Assembly (NCBI RefSeq): GCF_036127095.1
Contig: NZ_CP108006.1
Coordinates: forward strand, 3,100,001 to 3,164,000
Length of the DNA: 64,000 nt
Direction: 5' to 3'
Origin: Streptomyces sp. NBC_00335
Lineage (GTDB): Bacteria; Actinomycetota; Actinomycetes; Streptomycetales; Streptomycetaceae
A program made the position numbers and the translations under genes. Every line of letters starts with the position of its first letter. The stretch's first letter is position 1. The notes under the pieces are model-generated. The model saw only the letters and a program-made list of their open reading frames with translations, was not told the origin of the DNA and did no database searches. This document shows positions 17,181-25,529 of this stretch, in pieces.

Positions 17181-17378
17181 ATGGCCGACATCACCTGGGA
17201 AGACCCCTACTGCGCTGAGGCCAGCGCTTGTTACCGGATCGGGGTGGACGGGGACGGCAACAGCTACATAGCCCTCTCCGGCCAGGAGGACACCTACCTC
17301 ACGGACACCCGCGAGGCACTGCAACAGATGATCCGGGACATCAAGGCCGGCAAGGCCGATCACCTACTGGCGAACTGA
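17181..17378 (+). CDS. DUF397-like small protein
   Basis: A 65-residue acidic protein downstream of the XRE gene. The pattern WEDPYC-EASACYRIGVDGDGNSYIALSG, then EALQQMIRDIKAGKADHLL, is a divergent version of DUF397 (WxxSSYSG...C..VA....VAVRDS...W..F...I..G). It is the expected partner of an XRE-DUF5753 regulator. AGGGG precedes the ATG at 17181; a GTG 12 bp earlier overlaps the previous stop and is less likely. Confidence 0.75.
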   Translation: MADITWEDPYCAEASACYRIGVDGDGNSYIALSGQEDTYLTDTREALQQMIRDIKAGKADHLLAN

Positions 17379-17379
17379 C

Positions 17380-17405
17380 TCCGCCCCCGCCGGAGCGGGG
17401 GCGGA
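17380..17405. terminator. Bidirectional stem-loop between DUF397 and OmpA-domain genes
   Basis: Stem TCCGCCCCCG (17380-17389) pairs perfectly with CGGGGGCGGA (17396-17405) around a 6-nt loop. It sits just past the DUF397 stop and 11 bp from the end of the convergent gene, so it can serve both. Confidence 0.8.
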
Positions 17406-17416
17406 ACGGTTCGGCT

Positions 17417-18052
17417 CTACTTGACGCTGCGCGGGAAGGTGATCTCCACGCGGCGGTTCTTCTTGCGGCCTTCCTCGGTGCCGTTGTCGGCGATCGGGTA
17501 GTCCTCGCTGTAGCCGCGTACGTCGAAGGTGACGCTTGGGTTCGTCACCGTCCTCGCCAGCTCGGCCTGGACCGCGTCGGCGCGCTTCTTGGAGAGTTCC
17601 TTGCCGTGTTCGTAGCTGCCCTGGTCGTCAGTGAAGCCGAAGACCCGGACGGTGGTGGCCTTCTGGGTGTTGATCTCCTGCGCGATGGCCTGGATACGGG
17701 CGGCGGCCTGAGCGTTGAAGATGGCACTGTCCTCGGGGAACATCACCTCGGATTGCAGCGCCATCATGACGGTCTGGTTCGTCTCCTGGCGCCGTTCCTC
17801 GCCGCCAAGGTCTTCGACTACCTCGACCATGTCCAGCACCTTGGAGGGTGCGAGCACGCCGCCCTGTGGGAGCTTCAGCCCCGGAGAGTCGGGCCTGATG
17901 GGCGGGGGCGCAGAGGTCGAGGGTTCAGTGCCCGGGGGAACGGACGGCGTGACGTCGTCCGCGTAGGCACTGGTCGCGCCGACGAAATGGGCCCCGGCGA
18001 TGACGAGGCTGGCGACGGCTGTGGCAGCTGTGGTGCGATGGCGTTTGGTCAT
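17417..18052 (-). CDS. Secreted OmpA-family (peptidoglycan-binding) protein, last gene of the Tad locus
   Basis: A 211-residue protein with an N-terminal signal peptide (ending SAYA-DD), a Pro/Ser-rich linker (VPPGTEPSTSAPPP), and a C-terminal OmpA_C-like domain: VMFPEDSAIFNAQAAARIQAIAQEI, VRVFGFTDDQGSYEHGKELSKKRADAVQAEL, and the closing KKNRRVEITF. In a Gram-positive this domain would bind cell-wall peptidoglycan (it is not an outer-membrane porin). It starts 4 bp after the lipoprotein stop and is the 3' end of a long minus-strand run that includes the Flp pilin, so wall anchoring of the pilus apparatus is a fair inference. Confidence 0.88.
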   Translation of the reverse strand: MTKRHRTTAATAVASLVIAGAHFVGATSAYADDVTPSVPPGTEPSTSAPPPIRPDSPGLKLPQGGVLAPSKVLDMVEVVEDLGGEERRQETNQTVMMALQSEVMFPEDSAIFNAQAAARIQAIAQEINTQKATTVRVFGFTDDQGSYEHGKELSKKRADAVQAELARTVTNPSVTFDVRGYSEDYPIADNGTEEGRKKNRRVEITFPRSVK

Positions 18053-18056
18053 GGGG

Positions 18057-18647
18057 TCACCCGGAGATTTTGATGGTGGCCGCGGCAAAGGTCGGCAGAC
18101 CAAACACGACCTCGGTTGTGGTGGCCGGTGGCGAGGGGAACTGCGCGAAGAAGGCGATGCTCTCATTGCCCGAGATGGACGCGAGACCGGTAGTGCATGC
18201 ACACCGCCCCTCTGTGTCACGCAGCACGAGGTAGCGCTTCTTACCAACAGCGTCGACCAAGCTTGCGCCAGCGACGGATCCAGGACTGGCCGTCCTCTCT
18301 TCACCGCGCAGAGCCCCGAGCCTGGTGAACACCTCGGAACCTGTGTTCTTGATCTGACCGCTGACGGTGACATACCCGTCTTGGTCACGAACAGCCGAAT
18401 TGATCTCCAGCACGAGACTGGAAGGACCTTGCGCCGTAGCAACTACTTCGAGAGGACCCGAGTCCTTGCTCGCGGTGGGCGCGGGCTGCCGAGGACTACT
18501 ACTCCCCTGGCTCTGGGGAGCCTCGGACTTCGCCGGCTCCTTCGCCTTGCCGCTATCTCCGCCGCACCCGGCCAACGCGAGGGCCAAGACCGCCGCAACC
18601 GCAACGGCCGCTCCCCCGCGGACCTTCACCTTCTGCCGAATGCCCAT
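18057..18647 (-). CDS. Lipoprotein of the Tad locus
   Basis: A 196-residue lipoprotein with a LAGC lipobox (Cys28) after a basic signal sequence, then a Ser/Pro/Ala linker and a beta-rich domain (VVATAQGPSSLVLEINSAVRDQDGYVTVSGQIKNTGSEVF), reminiscent of a DUF4352/telomeric-repeat-binding-like or immunoglobulin fold. One pair of Cys is near GRCACTTGL. Function unknown. It lies between the TadG-like gene and the OmpA-domain gene, all tightly spaced on the minus strand. Confidence 0.8.
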   Translation of the reverse strand: MGIRQKVKVRGGAAVAVAAVLALALAGCGGDSGKAKEPAKSEAPQSQGSSSPRQPAPTASKDSGPLEVVATAQGPSSLVLEINSAVRDQDGYVTVSGQIKNTGSEVFTRLGALRGEERTASPGSVAGASLVDAVGKKRYLVLRDTEGRCACTTGLASISGNESIAFFAQFPSPPATTTEVVFGLPTFAAATIKISG

Positions 18648-18678
18648 GTGCTCCGCTTCCTTGTCCTTCGGGTCGTTG

Positions 18679-19293
18679 TCAGTTGATCAGTCGCACATTG
18701 AAGAGCTGCCTCGCCAGCTTGGTCAATGGACCTGGCGTTGAAGGGTTCACCTTGACCTCACCACTGCCCCTGCAATCGATGACAACCGGACCGGGTGACG
18801 CGCTGGGCGACGGTGTCGCGGTGGGGGTCGGCCCCGGCTGTAGTGCGCACCTAGGCTCGATCACGGCAGTCGCTGAGGCATGGCCCTTCCTGTCCTCAGT
18901 CCCGGGGATGACCGTGTCCCCGATCGACTTGTCAGTCTCCGTGGCGACGGTGAACCTCAATACCCCAGCGCTGCATTCCGCAGTGGCACCATTCGAGGCG
19001 GCAAAGTCGTGCGCCTTCGCGCAAGCCCCGTTCGGGTTGAGCCGATCACCGTCAAGGATGTCTTTCCAGTCAGCGGGTGTGAGCGTGAGGAGATCCATGC
19101 CCACGAACAGGTTGTCCCGGGTCTCGCGGGCAGCGGCGAGTGCCGCCGCATCGGCGGCACCCTGAGCATCGCTGCGCGTGGCCCCCGCCATACCGACGAC
19201 AACGAAGGCCAACGCGGCGAAGAGCAGGCAGGCCATCATCGCGACATAGAAAGGGAGAACCTGGCCCCGGTCACGCGAGCCGGGGCCGGTCAT
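18679..19293 (-). CDS. TadG-like pilus-assembly membrane protein
   Basis: A 204-residue protein starting with the TadE/TadG-type segment SRDRGQVLPFYVAMMACLLFAALAFVVVGMAGATRSDAQGAADAAALAAARETRD, i.e. a single N-terminal transmembrane helix followed by the DAAALAAA helix seen in TadG and related minor pilins. The mature part is extracellular and has several Cys and a Pro/Thr/Ser tract (PGPTPTATPSPSASPGP). The ATG overlaps the pilin TGA by one base (TGATG). Confidence 0.85.
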   Translation of the reverse strand: MTGPGSRDRGQVLPFYVAMMACLLFAALAFVVVGMAGATRSDAQGAADAAALAAARETRDNLFVGMDLLTLTPADWKDILDGDRLNPNGACAKAHDFAASNGATAECSAGVLRFTVATETDKSIGDTVIPGTEDRKGHASATAVIEPRCALQPGPTPTATPSPSASPGPVVIDCRGSGEVKVNPSTPGPLTKLARQLFNVRLIN

Positions 19294-19493
19294 CAACCCG
19301 TGATCTTCTTCAAGGCCGCATCGATGGCACCCACGATGTCGCCTGCCAGCCCAGACGCAATGATCGCCGTGATGATCAACGCGATGATCACGATGATCCC
19401 CAGATACTCGAAGACCGTCTGCCCCTCGTCCCCACCCCGCCGCACGCTGTTCTTCCGCTCGACGATCGCCTTGAGCAGTCTGAGGTTCTGCAT
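19293..19493 (-). CDS. flp: Flp-type (type IVb) pilin
   Basis: A 66-residue protein with the class of prepilin signal found in Flp pilins: a hydrophilic leader up to RRGGDEG, then Q-TVFEYLGIIVIIALIITAIIA (Glu at position +5 and the adjacent Tyr are the family marks), then a short variable C-terminus (SGLAGDIVGAIDAALKKITG). Cleavage is expected at G-Q in DEGQ. GAGGA precedes the ATG at 19493. It is the structural subunit for the Tad machinery encoded upstream on this strand. No prepilin peptidase (TadV/CpaA) is in the window. Confidence 0.85.
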   Translation of the reverse strand: MQNLRLLKAIVERKNSVRRGGDEGQTVFEYLGIIVIIALIITAIIASGLAGDIVGAIDAALKKITG

Positions 19494-19603
19494 GGGAGTC
19501 CTCTCCAGAGCCGGCGCCGTTATCGGTTCGCGGACGGTACGCCGACGCACCAGCAGTTGCAAAGGGTCCCGGGACCCAATTACGGACCCACTGCGCACTC
19601 CGT

Positions 19604-20290
19604 CTACCCATGGCCAGTCACCCCCGGACGGGCGGTTCCCAGCCAACGGGCTATCGCCTCGCTGCGGGTGGCGGTCTGGAGCTTCGCGAAGATCCGGTTG
19701 ATGTGGTTCTTGACCGTCTTCTCACTGATAAAGCAACTGGCTGCGATCTGCTGGTTACTCATGCCGGAAGCGATGAGACCCATGACCTCCTCCTCACGTG
19801 AACTCAGCCCGAACACAGCATGGTTGGGAAGGCGCTCCGACGACTGTCCCACAGTTCGTTGCGGATGCGAAGAGGTCCGGAGTTCCGCGAGGACCGCACT
19901 CGCCGCCGTCGGGCTGAAATGCGCCCGCCCCGCGCGGACGTCGCGGACGGCTTCGACGAGGTGATCCGGCGTGAATTCGCCGTGCACCAAGTAGCCGCCC
20001 GCACCCAGCAGCAGCGCCTCGCGGACGATCTCCGACTCCTGGCTGTACGTCAGCATCAGCACCGATGCGAGCTGCACGAGGTGCGGCAGGGCCGAGATGC
20101 CGTCCACGCCCGGCATCCGGACGTCCAGGAGGACCACATCCGGGGAGTGGAGCCGCGTCAGGCGGAGCGCCTCGCGGCCGTCCGCCGCCTCCGCCGCCAC
20201 CTGTATGTCCTCGGCGGTATCCAGGAGAGCCGCCAGGCCGGCCCGTACGACCGGGTTGTCGTCGGCGATGAGCACGCGCAGCGGCGCCAT
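19604..20290 (-). CDS. NarL/LuxR-type response regulator of the Tad locus
   Basis: A 228-residue response regulator. The receiver domain (residues 1-120) has the acidic pair DD at 10-11, phospho-acceptor Asp56 in LLDVRMP and Lys-site replaced by the VHGEFT segment; the usual Lys105 position is not obvious. The C-terminal LuxR-type helix-turn-helix (VFGLSSREEEVMGLIASGMSNQQIAASCFISEKTVKNHI) is intact. GGAGG lies 8 nt upstream of ATG 20290, and a GTG at 20293 overlaps the kinase stop. It forms a pair with the histidine kinase next to it and probably controls pilus genes downstream. Confidence 0.9.
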   Translation of the reverse strand: MAPLRVLIADDNPVVRAGLAALLDTAEDIQVAAEAADGREALRLTRLHSPDVVLLDVRMPGVDGISALPHLVQLASVLMLTYSQESEIVREALLLGAGGYLVHGEFTPDHLVEAVRDVRAGRAHFSPTAASAVLAELRTSSHPQRTVGQSSERLPNHAVFGLSSREEEVMGLIASGMSNQQIAASCFISEKTVKNHINRIFAKLQTATRSEAIARWLGTARPGVTGHG

Positions 20291-21531
20291 CACACACCCC
20301 TCCCCACGGCGAGGGCCGACAGCGGAAGGGCCAGGCGGACCTGTGTCCCCGGCTGCCCGCCCGGGCGGGAACCGATGTGGAGGCGGGCACCGATCGCGGC
20401 CGCTCGTTCCGCCATGCCCACCAAGCCGAAGCGGCCCGCGCCGGACAGCGACGCGAGGTCGACATCGTCCGGGAGCCCGCGTCCGTCGTCTTCGATCACC
20501 AGGAGGAGATCAGGGGCGTCGACGGCCGCCTCTACCGTGATCCGTGCGGCCCCCGCATGGCGCCGGGCGTTCTCCACGGCCTCCCCCGCCACCGCCAGCA
20601 AGTGCCGGGCCACGGGGGACGGCACCACCGGGAGGGTGCCGGTCACGCGCAGCTCGGCGACGTCGGGGTCGGGGCCGATCCGGGCCTGGAGTTCCGAGGC
20701 CAGGGACACCCCCGGCGCGTCCAAGTCCCTTCGCAGGTCGTCCAGTACCTCCCGGGACTCCGTCGCCGCGCGGCGGGCCGCGCCGGACACCAGGGCGGCC
20801 TGGCGGCGGAGGGTCGCAGGGTCGGTGGTGCGACTCAGGGAGTCGGCGGCCAGGGCCAGGCCGTGCAGGGTCTTCGCGAGGGAGTCGTGCAACTCGCGGG
20901 CCAGGTGTTCCCGTTCGGCTTGCACCGCCTCCGCCACCGCCCGGCGGGCACGGGTCTCCAGCAGGGCCTGGCCGGCCGTGCCGAAGCGGAGGAGCAGGCT
21001 GCGCAGGGAGGCCCCGGCCGCACCCGCCAGGACGCAGAGCACGGCCAGCGTCAGGGCCTCGGCGACGAGCGCCACCACGGCCGCCTGGACGATCGCGTAG
21101 ACCGCCGCGCCGGGGCGACCGTAGACGATCCCGGCGAGGAGCGGGGTGCACACCGCGATGAGGAGGAGCGGGGAGCCGGGGGTGGCCGTCAGGAACAGGA
21201 GTCCGCCGAAGAAAGCCCAGTCGACCACCAGCGGCCAGCGGTGGCGCAGGAGCAGCGGTCCGAAGCGCTCCCATTCGCGGAACAGGACGTAGGACAGCAG
21301 GAAGGTCAGCAGGACCGCTCCGCCCGCCAGGTGCGTCGGTGCCCCGGGCGCCGTGCGGCTCAGCACCACCGGCGTCGCGAGGGCGATCATCACGAGGCGG
21401 AAGGCGAAGACCTGGCGGCACAGCGCCTGCAGGGCGTTGGCCTGGAGGGCGATCGGCAGCTGCACCGCGGGGCGGGCGGACGGCCGGTCGCGTGCGGCGG
21501 CGGACGCCATGGCATCCAGCGAGGCGGTCAT
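20290..21531 (-). CDS. Sensor histidine kinase of the Tad locus
   Basis: A 413-residue kinase. The N-terminal half has about five membrane helices (residues 40-170). The dimerisation/phosphoacceptor region is EREHLARELHDSLAKTLHGLA (HisKA_3 type, His215), followed by an HATPase domain with N-box AVAGEAVENARRHAGA and G-box LLVIEDDGRGLPDD and GLVGMAERAAAIGA. The ATP and NarL-type pairing is standard for this family. It lies between tadC and the response regulator gene with overlap, so the two-component system is embedded in the pilus operon. Confidence 0.92.
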   Translation of the reverse strand: MTASLDAMASAAARDRPSARPAVQLPIALQANALQALCRQVFAFRLVMIALATPVVLSRTAPGAPTHLAGGAVLLTFLLSYVLFREWERFGPLLLRHRWPLVVDWAFFGGLLFLTATPGSPLLLIAVCTPLLAGIVYGRPGAAVYAIVQAAVVALVAEALTLAVLCVLAGAAGASLRSLLLRFGTAGQALLETRARRAVAEAVQAEREHLARELHDSLAKTLHGLALAADSLSRTTDPATLRRQAALVSGAARRAATESREVLDDLRRDLDAPGVSLASELQARIGPDPDVAELRVTGTLPVVPSPVARHLLAVAGEAVENARRHAGAARITVEAAVDAPDLLLVIEDDGRGLPDDVDLASLSGAGRFGLVGMAERAAAIGARLHIGSRPGGQPGTQVRLALPLSALAVGRGV

Positions 21532-21534
21532 GGC

Positions 21535-22428
21535 TCAGCCGCCCCCGAACATGGCGCCGAAGTCCACGTCGGCTCCGTACACGAACCCGCCGATCAGAAG
21601 GATCATGGTCCCGGGGAGCATGAACATCGTGACGACGAAGGTGGCCTTCGGGACGGCCTTGGCGGCCCGGCGGCGGGCGTTCTGGGCGTCCGTACGCCGC
21701 ATGTCCTCGGCGATGGCGATCAGGGTGTCGACGATCGGGGAGCCGAGCTCCTCGCCCTGCTGGAGGGCGGTGACGAACTGCGCGACCTGCTCGGAGTCGT
21801 TGCGGCGGCGCAGCTCGTCGAAGGCCTGGCGGCGGCTGACGCCCATGGTCATCTGCTGGAGGGTGATCCGGATCTCGTCGGACCACGGGCCCTCGTACTT
21901 GTCCGCGACCCGCTCCAGCGCGGGCCGGAAGCCGAGCCCGGCGCTGACGACCACGGCGAGGACGTCCAGGAAGTCCGGCAGGGTCCGGTCGATGTGGTCG
22001 CGACGGATCCGGATCGCCGACCAGAGGCCGGCCTCGATCCAGAAAAGGCCGAAGGCGACCATCAGCAGGGCCAGGATCAGCTGGCCGTTGATCAGCATGG
22101 CGAAGGCGCCGACCGCGCCGAGGAAGGCGTACACGGCGCGGCGGGCGGCGTAGCGGTCGATGGTCAGGCCGGACGGGTTGCCCGCCGTGTCGATCTGGCG
22201 GCGCTTGCGCGCCACCCGGTCGGGGCCCATCAGGCGCAGTATCAGCGGCGCGTAGCGGATGCCGATGCGGTCGATGAGGGAGCCGACGGCCGTCGTGCGG
22301 GTGGCGCCGACCTCCAGGGCCAGCATCAGGTCGGACGGGAGTTTGGTGTCGGCGCGGTAGAGCCGGACGCCGTGGAACACGCCGAAGACCGACAGGCCCA
22401 CGGCCAGGGCCAGGAGCAGCGCGATCAT
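21535..22428 (-). CDS. tadC: TadC-like pilus inner-membrane platform protein
   Basis: A 297-residue member of the type II secretion F domain family. It has an N-terminal helix (MIALLLALAVGLSVFGVF), two central helices around residues 95-125, the cytoplasmic T2SSF helices (LPDFLDVLAVVVSAGLGFRPALERVADKY ... LQQMTMGVSRRQAFDELRRRNDSEQVAQFVTALQQGEELGSPIVDTL) and a C-terminal helix (FVVTMFMLPGTMILLIGGFVY). With TadB it forms the membrane platform for the TadA ATPase. Its start lies 11 bp after the tadB stop. Confidence 0.93.
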   Translation of the reverse strand: MIALLLALAVGLSVFGVFHGVRLYRADTKLPSDLMLALEVGATRTTAVGSLIDRIGIRYAPLILRLMGPDRVARKRRQIDTAGNPSGLTIDRYAARRAVYAFLGAVGAFAMLINGQLILALLMVAFGLFWIEAGLWSAIRIRRDHIDRTLPDFLDVLAVVVSAGLGFRPALERVADKYEGPWSDEIRITLQQMTMGVSRRQAFDELRRRNDSEQVAQFVTALQQGEELGSPIVDTLIAIAEDMRRTDAQNARRRAAKAVPKATFVVTMFMLPGTMILLIGGFVYGADVDFGAMFGGG

Positions 22429-22438
22429 GCGGACCTCC

Positions 22439-23377
22439 TCATACGTCGATCTTGGACAGGCGGCGGATGGCCAGGAATCCGAGCGCGAAGAGCCCCAGGG
22501 CGATCAGTACGGCGATCTGCCCGATGCCCGCTCCGGTCATCCGGTCCAGGGCGCCGGGCATCATCGCGTCCACGAGGAGCAGCGAGCCGACGCCCATCAC
22601 CGGGACGAGGTACGCGGTGGCCGTGACCTGGGACAGCTGGGTACGGACCTCCCGACGGGTCTCCTTGCGCTGCTCCAGCGTCACCGTGAGGTTGCGCAGG
22701 CTGCCGACGATCGCCCCGCCCGCGCGGGCGGACAGGACGAGGGTGGAGACGAGTACGACCAACTCGCGGGAGGGCAGTCGTTCTTCGATCTCCCCCAGAG
22801 CCTCCTCGATGGAGTGCCCGACCGCGAGCCGGTTGGCGACCCGGGCCAGTTCCTCGCCGGCCGGTGCCTCCAGTTCCTCGGCCGCCATGCCGATGGCGGT
22901 ACGCAGGGCCAGGCCGGCCTGGGTGGCGTTGGCGAGGATCCGGGCCAGGTCGGGGAGCTGGTTGATGAACCGCTCGGTGCGGCGCGACCGCTGCCAGTTG
23001 AGGAAGGCGTTGGCGCCCCAGAGGGCGATCAGGCCGGCCACCGGGCCGAAGAAGGGGGCCAGGAAGGAGGCCGAGACCAGCCAGATCCCGGCGACCGTGG
23101 CCAGCATGTAGACGAAGTACTCGCCGACGGTGAGGTCCAGGCCGGTCACCGCGAGCTTGCGCTCGATGCCGCGCCCCAGCTGGGTCTTGCGCAGGCGCCG
23201 GTCCACGCCCTGGAAGCGGCGCGTACGGCCGAGGGGCGCGGGCATGCCGGTCGCCGAGAGGCGCTCGATGAGCGCGGCGCGCTGGGCGCGGCCGGCGGCG
23301 TAGACGTGGAGGCCGACGACCACGAGGACGCAGGCCAGCAGCGTGGCGCCGAGGGTGAGGAGGACGAGTGGGTTCAC
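22439..23377 (-). CDS. tadB: TadB-like pilus inner-membrane platform protein
   Basis: A 312-residue type II secretion F domain protein: N-terminal signal-anchor helix (VLLTLGATLLACVLVVVGL), the central hydrophobic region (FVYMLATVAGIWLVSASFLAPFFGPVAGLIALWG), the conserved helices FINQLPDLARILANATQAGLALRTAIGMAAEEL and LSARAGGAIVGSLRNLTVTLEQRKETRREVRTQL, and two C-terminal helices. GTG at 23377 overlaps the tadA stop (GTGA). It is the partner of TadC in the pilus platform. Confidence 0.93.
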   Translation of the reverse strand: MNPLVLLTLGATLLACVLVVVGLHVYAAGRAQRAALIERLSATGMPAPLGRTRRFQGVDRRLRKTQLGRGIERKLAVTGLDLTVGEYFVYMLATVAGIWLVSASFLAPFFGPVAGLIALWGANAFLNWQRSRRTERFINQLPDLARILANATQAGLALRTAIGMAAEELEAPAGEELARVANRLAVGHSIEEALGEIEERLPSRELVVLVSTLVLSARAGGAIVGSLRNLTVTLEQRKETRREVRTQLSQVTATAYLVPVMGVGSLLLVDAMMPGALDRMTGAGIGQIAVLIALGLFALGFLAIRRLSKIDV

Positions 23378-24747
23378 AAGGCGGTCCGGGTGATGCGGGC
23401 GGGCAGGGGGCCGGTGAGGGGGTCCGTGAGCGGGTCGGCCGGCACCGACTCGACCCCGAAGGCCTGCGGGATCGGCTGGTTGTTCATGTAGAGGCGGTCG
23501 GCGAGCCAGCGCGGCAGCGGGTAGTACTCGAAGCGGCCGTGGACGCGGCCGTCGGGGCCCATGGGCATCGCCGCGAAGCGGCAGACCGTCGTGATGCGGA
23601 AGGGCTCGCGGCCGTGCGAGTCGAGGAGGGAGATCTCGGTGATGCGGCGCGTGCCGTCGCCGAAGCGGGTGAGCTGGACGATGACGTGGACGGCGCTGTT
23701 GATCTGGTCCTGGAGCGCCTCGAAGGGGATCTCCACCTCGGACATCGAGGCGAGGGTCTGCAGGCGCATCAGGGCGTCGACGGAACTGTTCGCGTGCACG
23801 GTGGCCAGCGAGCCGTCGTGACCGGTGGACATCGCCTGGAGCATGTCGAGCGTCTCGCCGCCGCGGACCTCGCCGACGATGATGCGGTCGGGGCGCATGC
23901 GCAGGGAGTTGCGGACCAGGTCGCGGATGGTGATCTCTCCCTTGCCCTCCACGTTGGCCGGGCGGGATTCGAGCCGGATGACGTGCGCCTGCTGGAGCTG
24001 GAGCTCGGCGGAGTCCTCGATCGTGATGATGCGCTCGCCCTCCGGGATCAGGCCGGAGAGGGCGTTGAGGAGGGTGGTCTTGCCGGTGCCGGTGGCGCCG
24101 GAGACGATCACGTTCAGCTTGGCCGCGACCAGACCCGACAGCAGGAGGACCATCTGCTCGTCCAGGGAGCCGACGCCGATCATCTCGTGGAGAGTGAAGG
24201 CGCGGGGGAAGCGGCGGATCGTGAGGGTGGCGCCGGTCAGGGAGAGCGGCGGGATGATCACGTTGACGCGCTCGCCGCTGGGCAGACGGGCGTCGACCAT
24301 CGGGTTCGCCTCGTCCACACGGCGGTTGACCGTGGAGACGATGCGCTCGATGGTCTGCATCAGCTGCTCGTGCGAGGCGAAGCGGAGCGGGAGCTGCTCC
24401 ACGCGGCCGGAACGCTCCACGAAGATCTGGTCGGGGCCGTTGACCATGATCTCGGAGATGGTCGGGTCTTCGAGGAGCGGTTCGAGCACGCCGAGGCCGA
24501 GGGCCTCGTCCACGACGCGGCGGATGAGCTGGGACCGCTCGGCGGTGGAGAGGACCGGGCCCTCGCGGCTGATGATGTGGCCGAGGACGCGCTCCAGGCG
24601 CGCGCGGCGCTCTGCCGGCGCGAGCGCGGACATCTCGGCGAGGTCGATCTCCTCCAGCAGCTTCGCGCGGTACGAGGAGACCAGGCGGCCGTCCTCGCGC
24701 GGGTTGTGGCGGTCGTCGGGGGTGTTCACCCTGGAACGCAGGCTCAT
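23374..24747 (-). CDS. tadA: TadA/CpaF-type pilus assembly ATPase
   Basis: A 457-residue secretion ATPase of the GspE/PilT superfamily. Walker A is GATGTGKTT (217-225), preceded by the family beta strand LNVIVSG; the Asp box and Walker B region are RIITIEDSAELQLQQAHVIRLESR and PDRIIVGEVRGGE, and the His box is GHDGSLATVHANSS. The N-terminal domain has the CpaF-type LLEDPTISEIMVNGPDQIFVER. It powers pilin polymerisation (and retraction, as TadA is bifunctional). The gene follows the TadE-like genes and precedes tadB with a 4-bp overlap. Confidence 0.96.
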   Translation of the reverse strand: MSLRSRVNTPDDRHNPREDGRLVSSYRAKLLEEIDLAEMSALAPAERRARLERVLGHIISREGPVLSTAERSQLIRRVVDEALGLGVLEPLLEDPTISEIMVNGPDQIFVERSGRVEQLPLRFASHEQLMQTIERIVSTVNRRVDEANPMVDARLPSGERVNVIIPPLSLTGATLTIRRFPRAFTLHEMIGVGSLDEQMVLLLSGLVAAKLNVIVSGATGTGKTTLLNALSGLIPEGERIITIEDSAELQLQQAHVIRLESRPANVEGKGEITIRDLVRNSLRMRPDRIIVGEVRGGETLDMLQAMSTGHDGSLATVHANSSVDALMRLQTLASMSEVEIPFEALQDQINSAVHVIVQLTRFGDGTRRITEISLLDSHGREPFRITTVCRFAAMPMGPDGRVHGRFEYYPLPRWLADRLYMNNQPIPQAFGVESVPADPLTDPLTGPLPARITRTAL

Positions 24748-24754
24748 GGTCCGG

Positions 24755-25129
24755 TCACTTCCAGTCTTCGGGCATGGCGGCGGTCCGGGTGACGGTGCGG
24801 TCGGCCACCCCGGGCACGATCGAGTCGATGGTGATGGTCACCCTCATCGTGATCGCGTCCCCAGTCCTACCCGGGCTGATGTCCGCTCGCCGCGCGAGGC
24901 TCGGCCTGATCGCTGCCAGTCCTGCTTGCACCCCCGTGCCCCGCTCGCGCGCTTCCACGCGCGCCGCCGTACGAGCCGCCGTCTCGGCCTGCTGGACCAC
25001 GTAGGCGGACCAGCCGAGCTGGATCCCGCCAAGCCCGACCAGGAGCAGGAAGGGCAGGAAACCGATGTACTCCAGGGCGACTTGACCCCGGTCGCGATCG
25101 CCGCCGCGGATGCTGCGGAGCCGGTTCAT
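24755..25129 (-). CDS. TadE-like pseudopilin (second copy)
   Basis: A 124-residue protein with the TadE pattern: a basic N-terminus then DRGQVALEYIGFLPFLLLVGLGGIQLGWSAYVVQQAETAARTAARVEARE. The extracellular part is short and beta-rich (ITMRVTITIDSIVPGVADRTVTRTAAM). The ATG at 25129 is two bases after the stop of the upstream TadE-like gene. It is likely a minor pilin or platform component. Confidence 0.85.
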   Translation of the reverse strand: MNRLRSIRGGDRDRGQVALEYIGFLPFLLLVGLGGIQLGWSAYVVQQAETAARTAARVEARERGTGVQAGLAAIRPSLARRADISPGRTGDAITMRVTITIDSIVPGVADRTVTRTAAMPEDWK

Positions 25130-25130
25130 C

Positions 25131-25526
25131 TCAGTCCTCCTGCTCGTTCGGGGAGCCGCCGTGGCCTTCGATGGGGATGCCGATGTCGAAGCCCGGGAAC
25201 AGGATGGGAAGGTTGAGCCTGACCTTGGCCGTGTAGAGGTTCCCCGAGGCCCCGCACTGCGCGGGCGGCATTTTCCAGCCCGCCGAGATGTGCTCCCGCG
25301 CGGCTGTCTGGCAGGCACCCTCTCCGTGCACCGCGCCCACCCGTGCCGCCTCGTCCGCCGCGTTCCCGGCCAGGGAGTACGCGTACCCGATCAGCACGCA
25401 CTCCCACACCGCCACCACGATGAGCAGGATGAACGGGAGCATGCCGACGAACTCGAACGCCACCTGCCCCCGATCCCCACGGCCCCGTATCCGGCTCAGT
25501 ACCCCGGCCCGTCTCCGCCCGGACAC
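25131..25526 (-). CDS. TadE-like pseudopilin (first copy)
   Basis: A 131-residue protein with the same architecture: basic leader, then DRGQVAFEFVGMLPFILLIVVAVWECVLIGYAYSLAGNAADEAARVGA (TadE transmembrane helix and following helix), and an extracellular tail with two Cys (ACQTAAREHISAGWKMPPAQC) that may form a disulfide. It starts with GTG at 25526 preceded by GGGAGGG, 3 bp after the cpaE-like stop. Confidence 0.85.
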   Translation of the reverse strand: MSGRRRAGVLSRIRGRGDRGQVAFEFVGMLPFILLIVVAVWECVLIGYAYSLAGNAADEAARVGAVHGEGACQTAAREHISAGWKMPPAQCGASGNLYTAKVRLNLPILFPGFDIGIPIEGHGGSPNEQED

Positions 25527-25529
25527 CCC

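Noticed and set aside
17417..18052. Outer-membrane porin role for the OmpA-family protein
   Set aside because: The genome is Gram-positive in character; the OmpA_C domain alone binds peptidoglycan and there is no beta-barrel.
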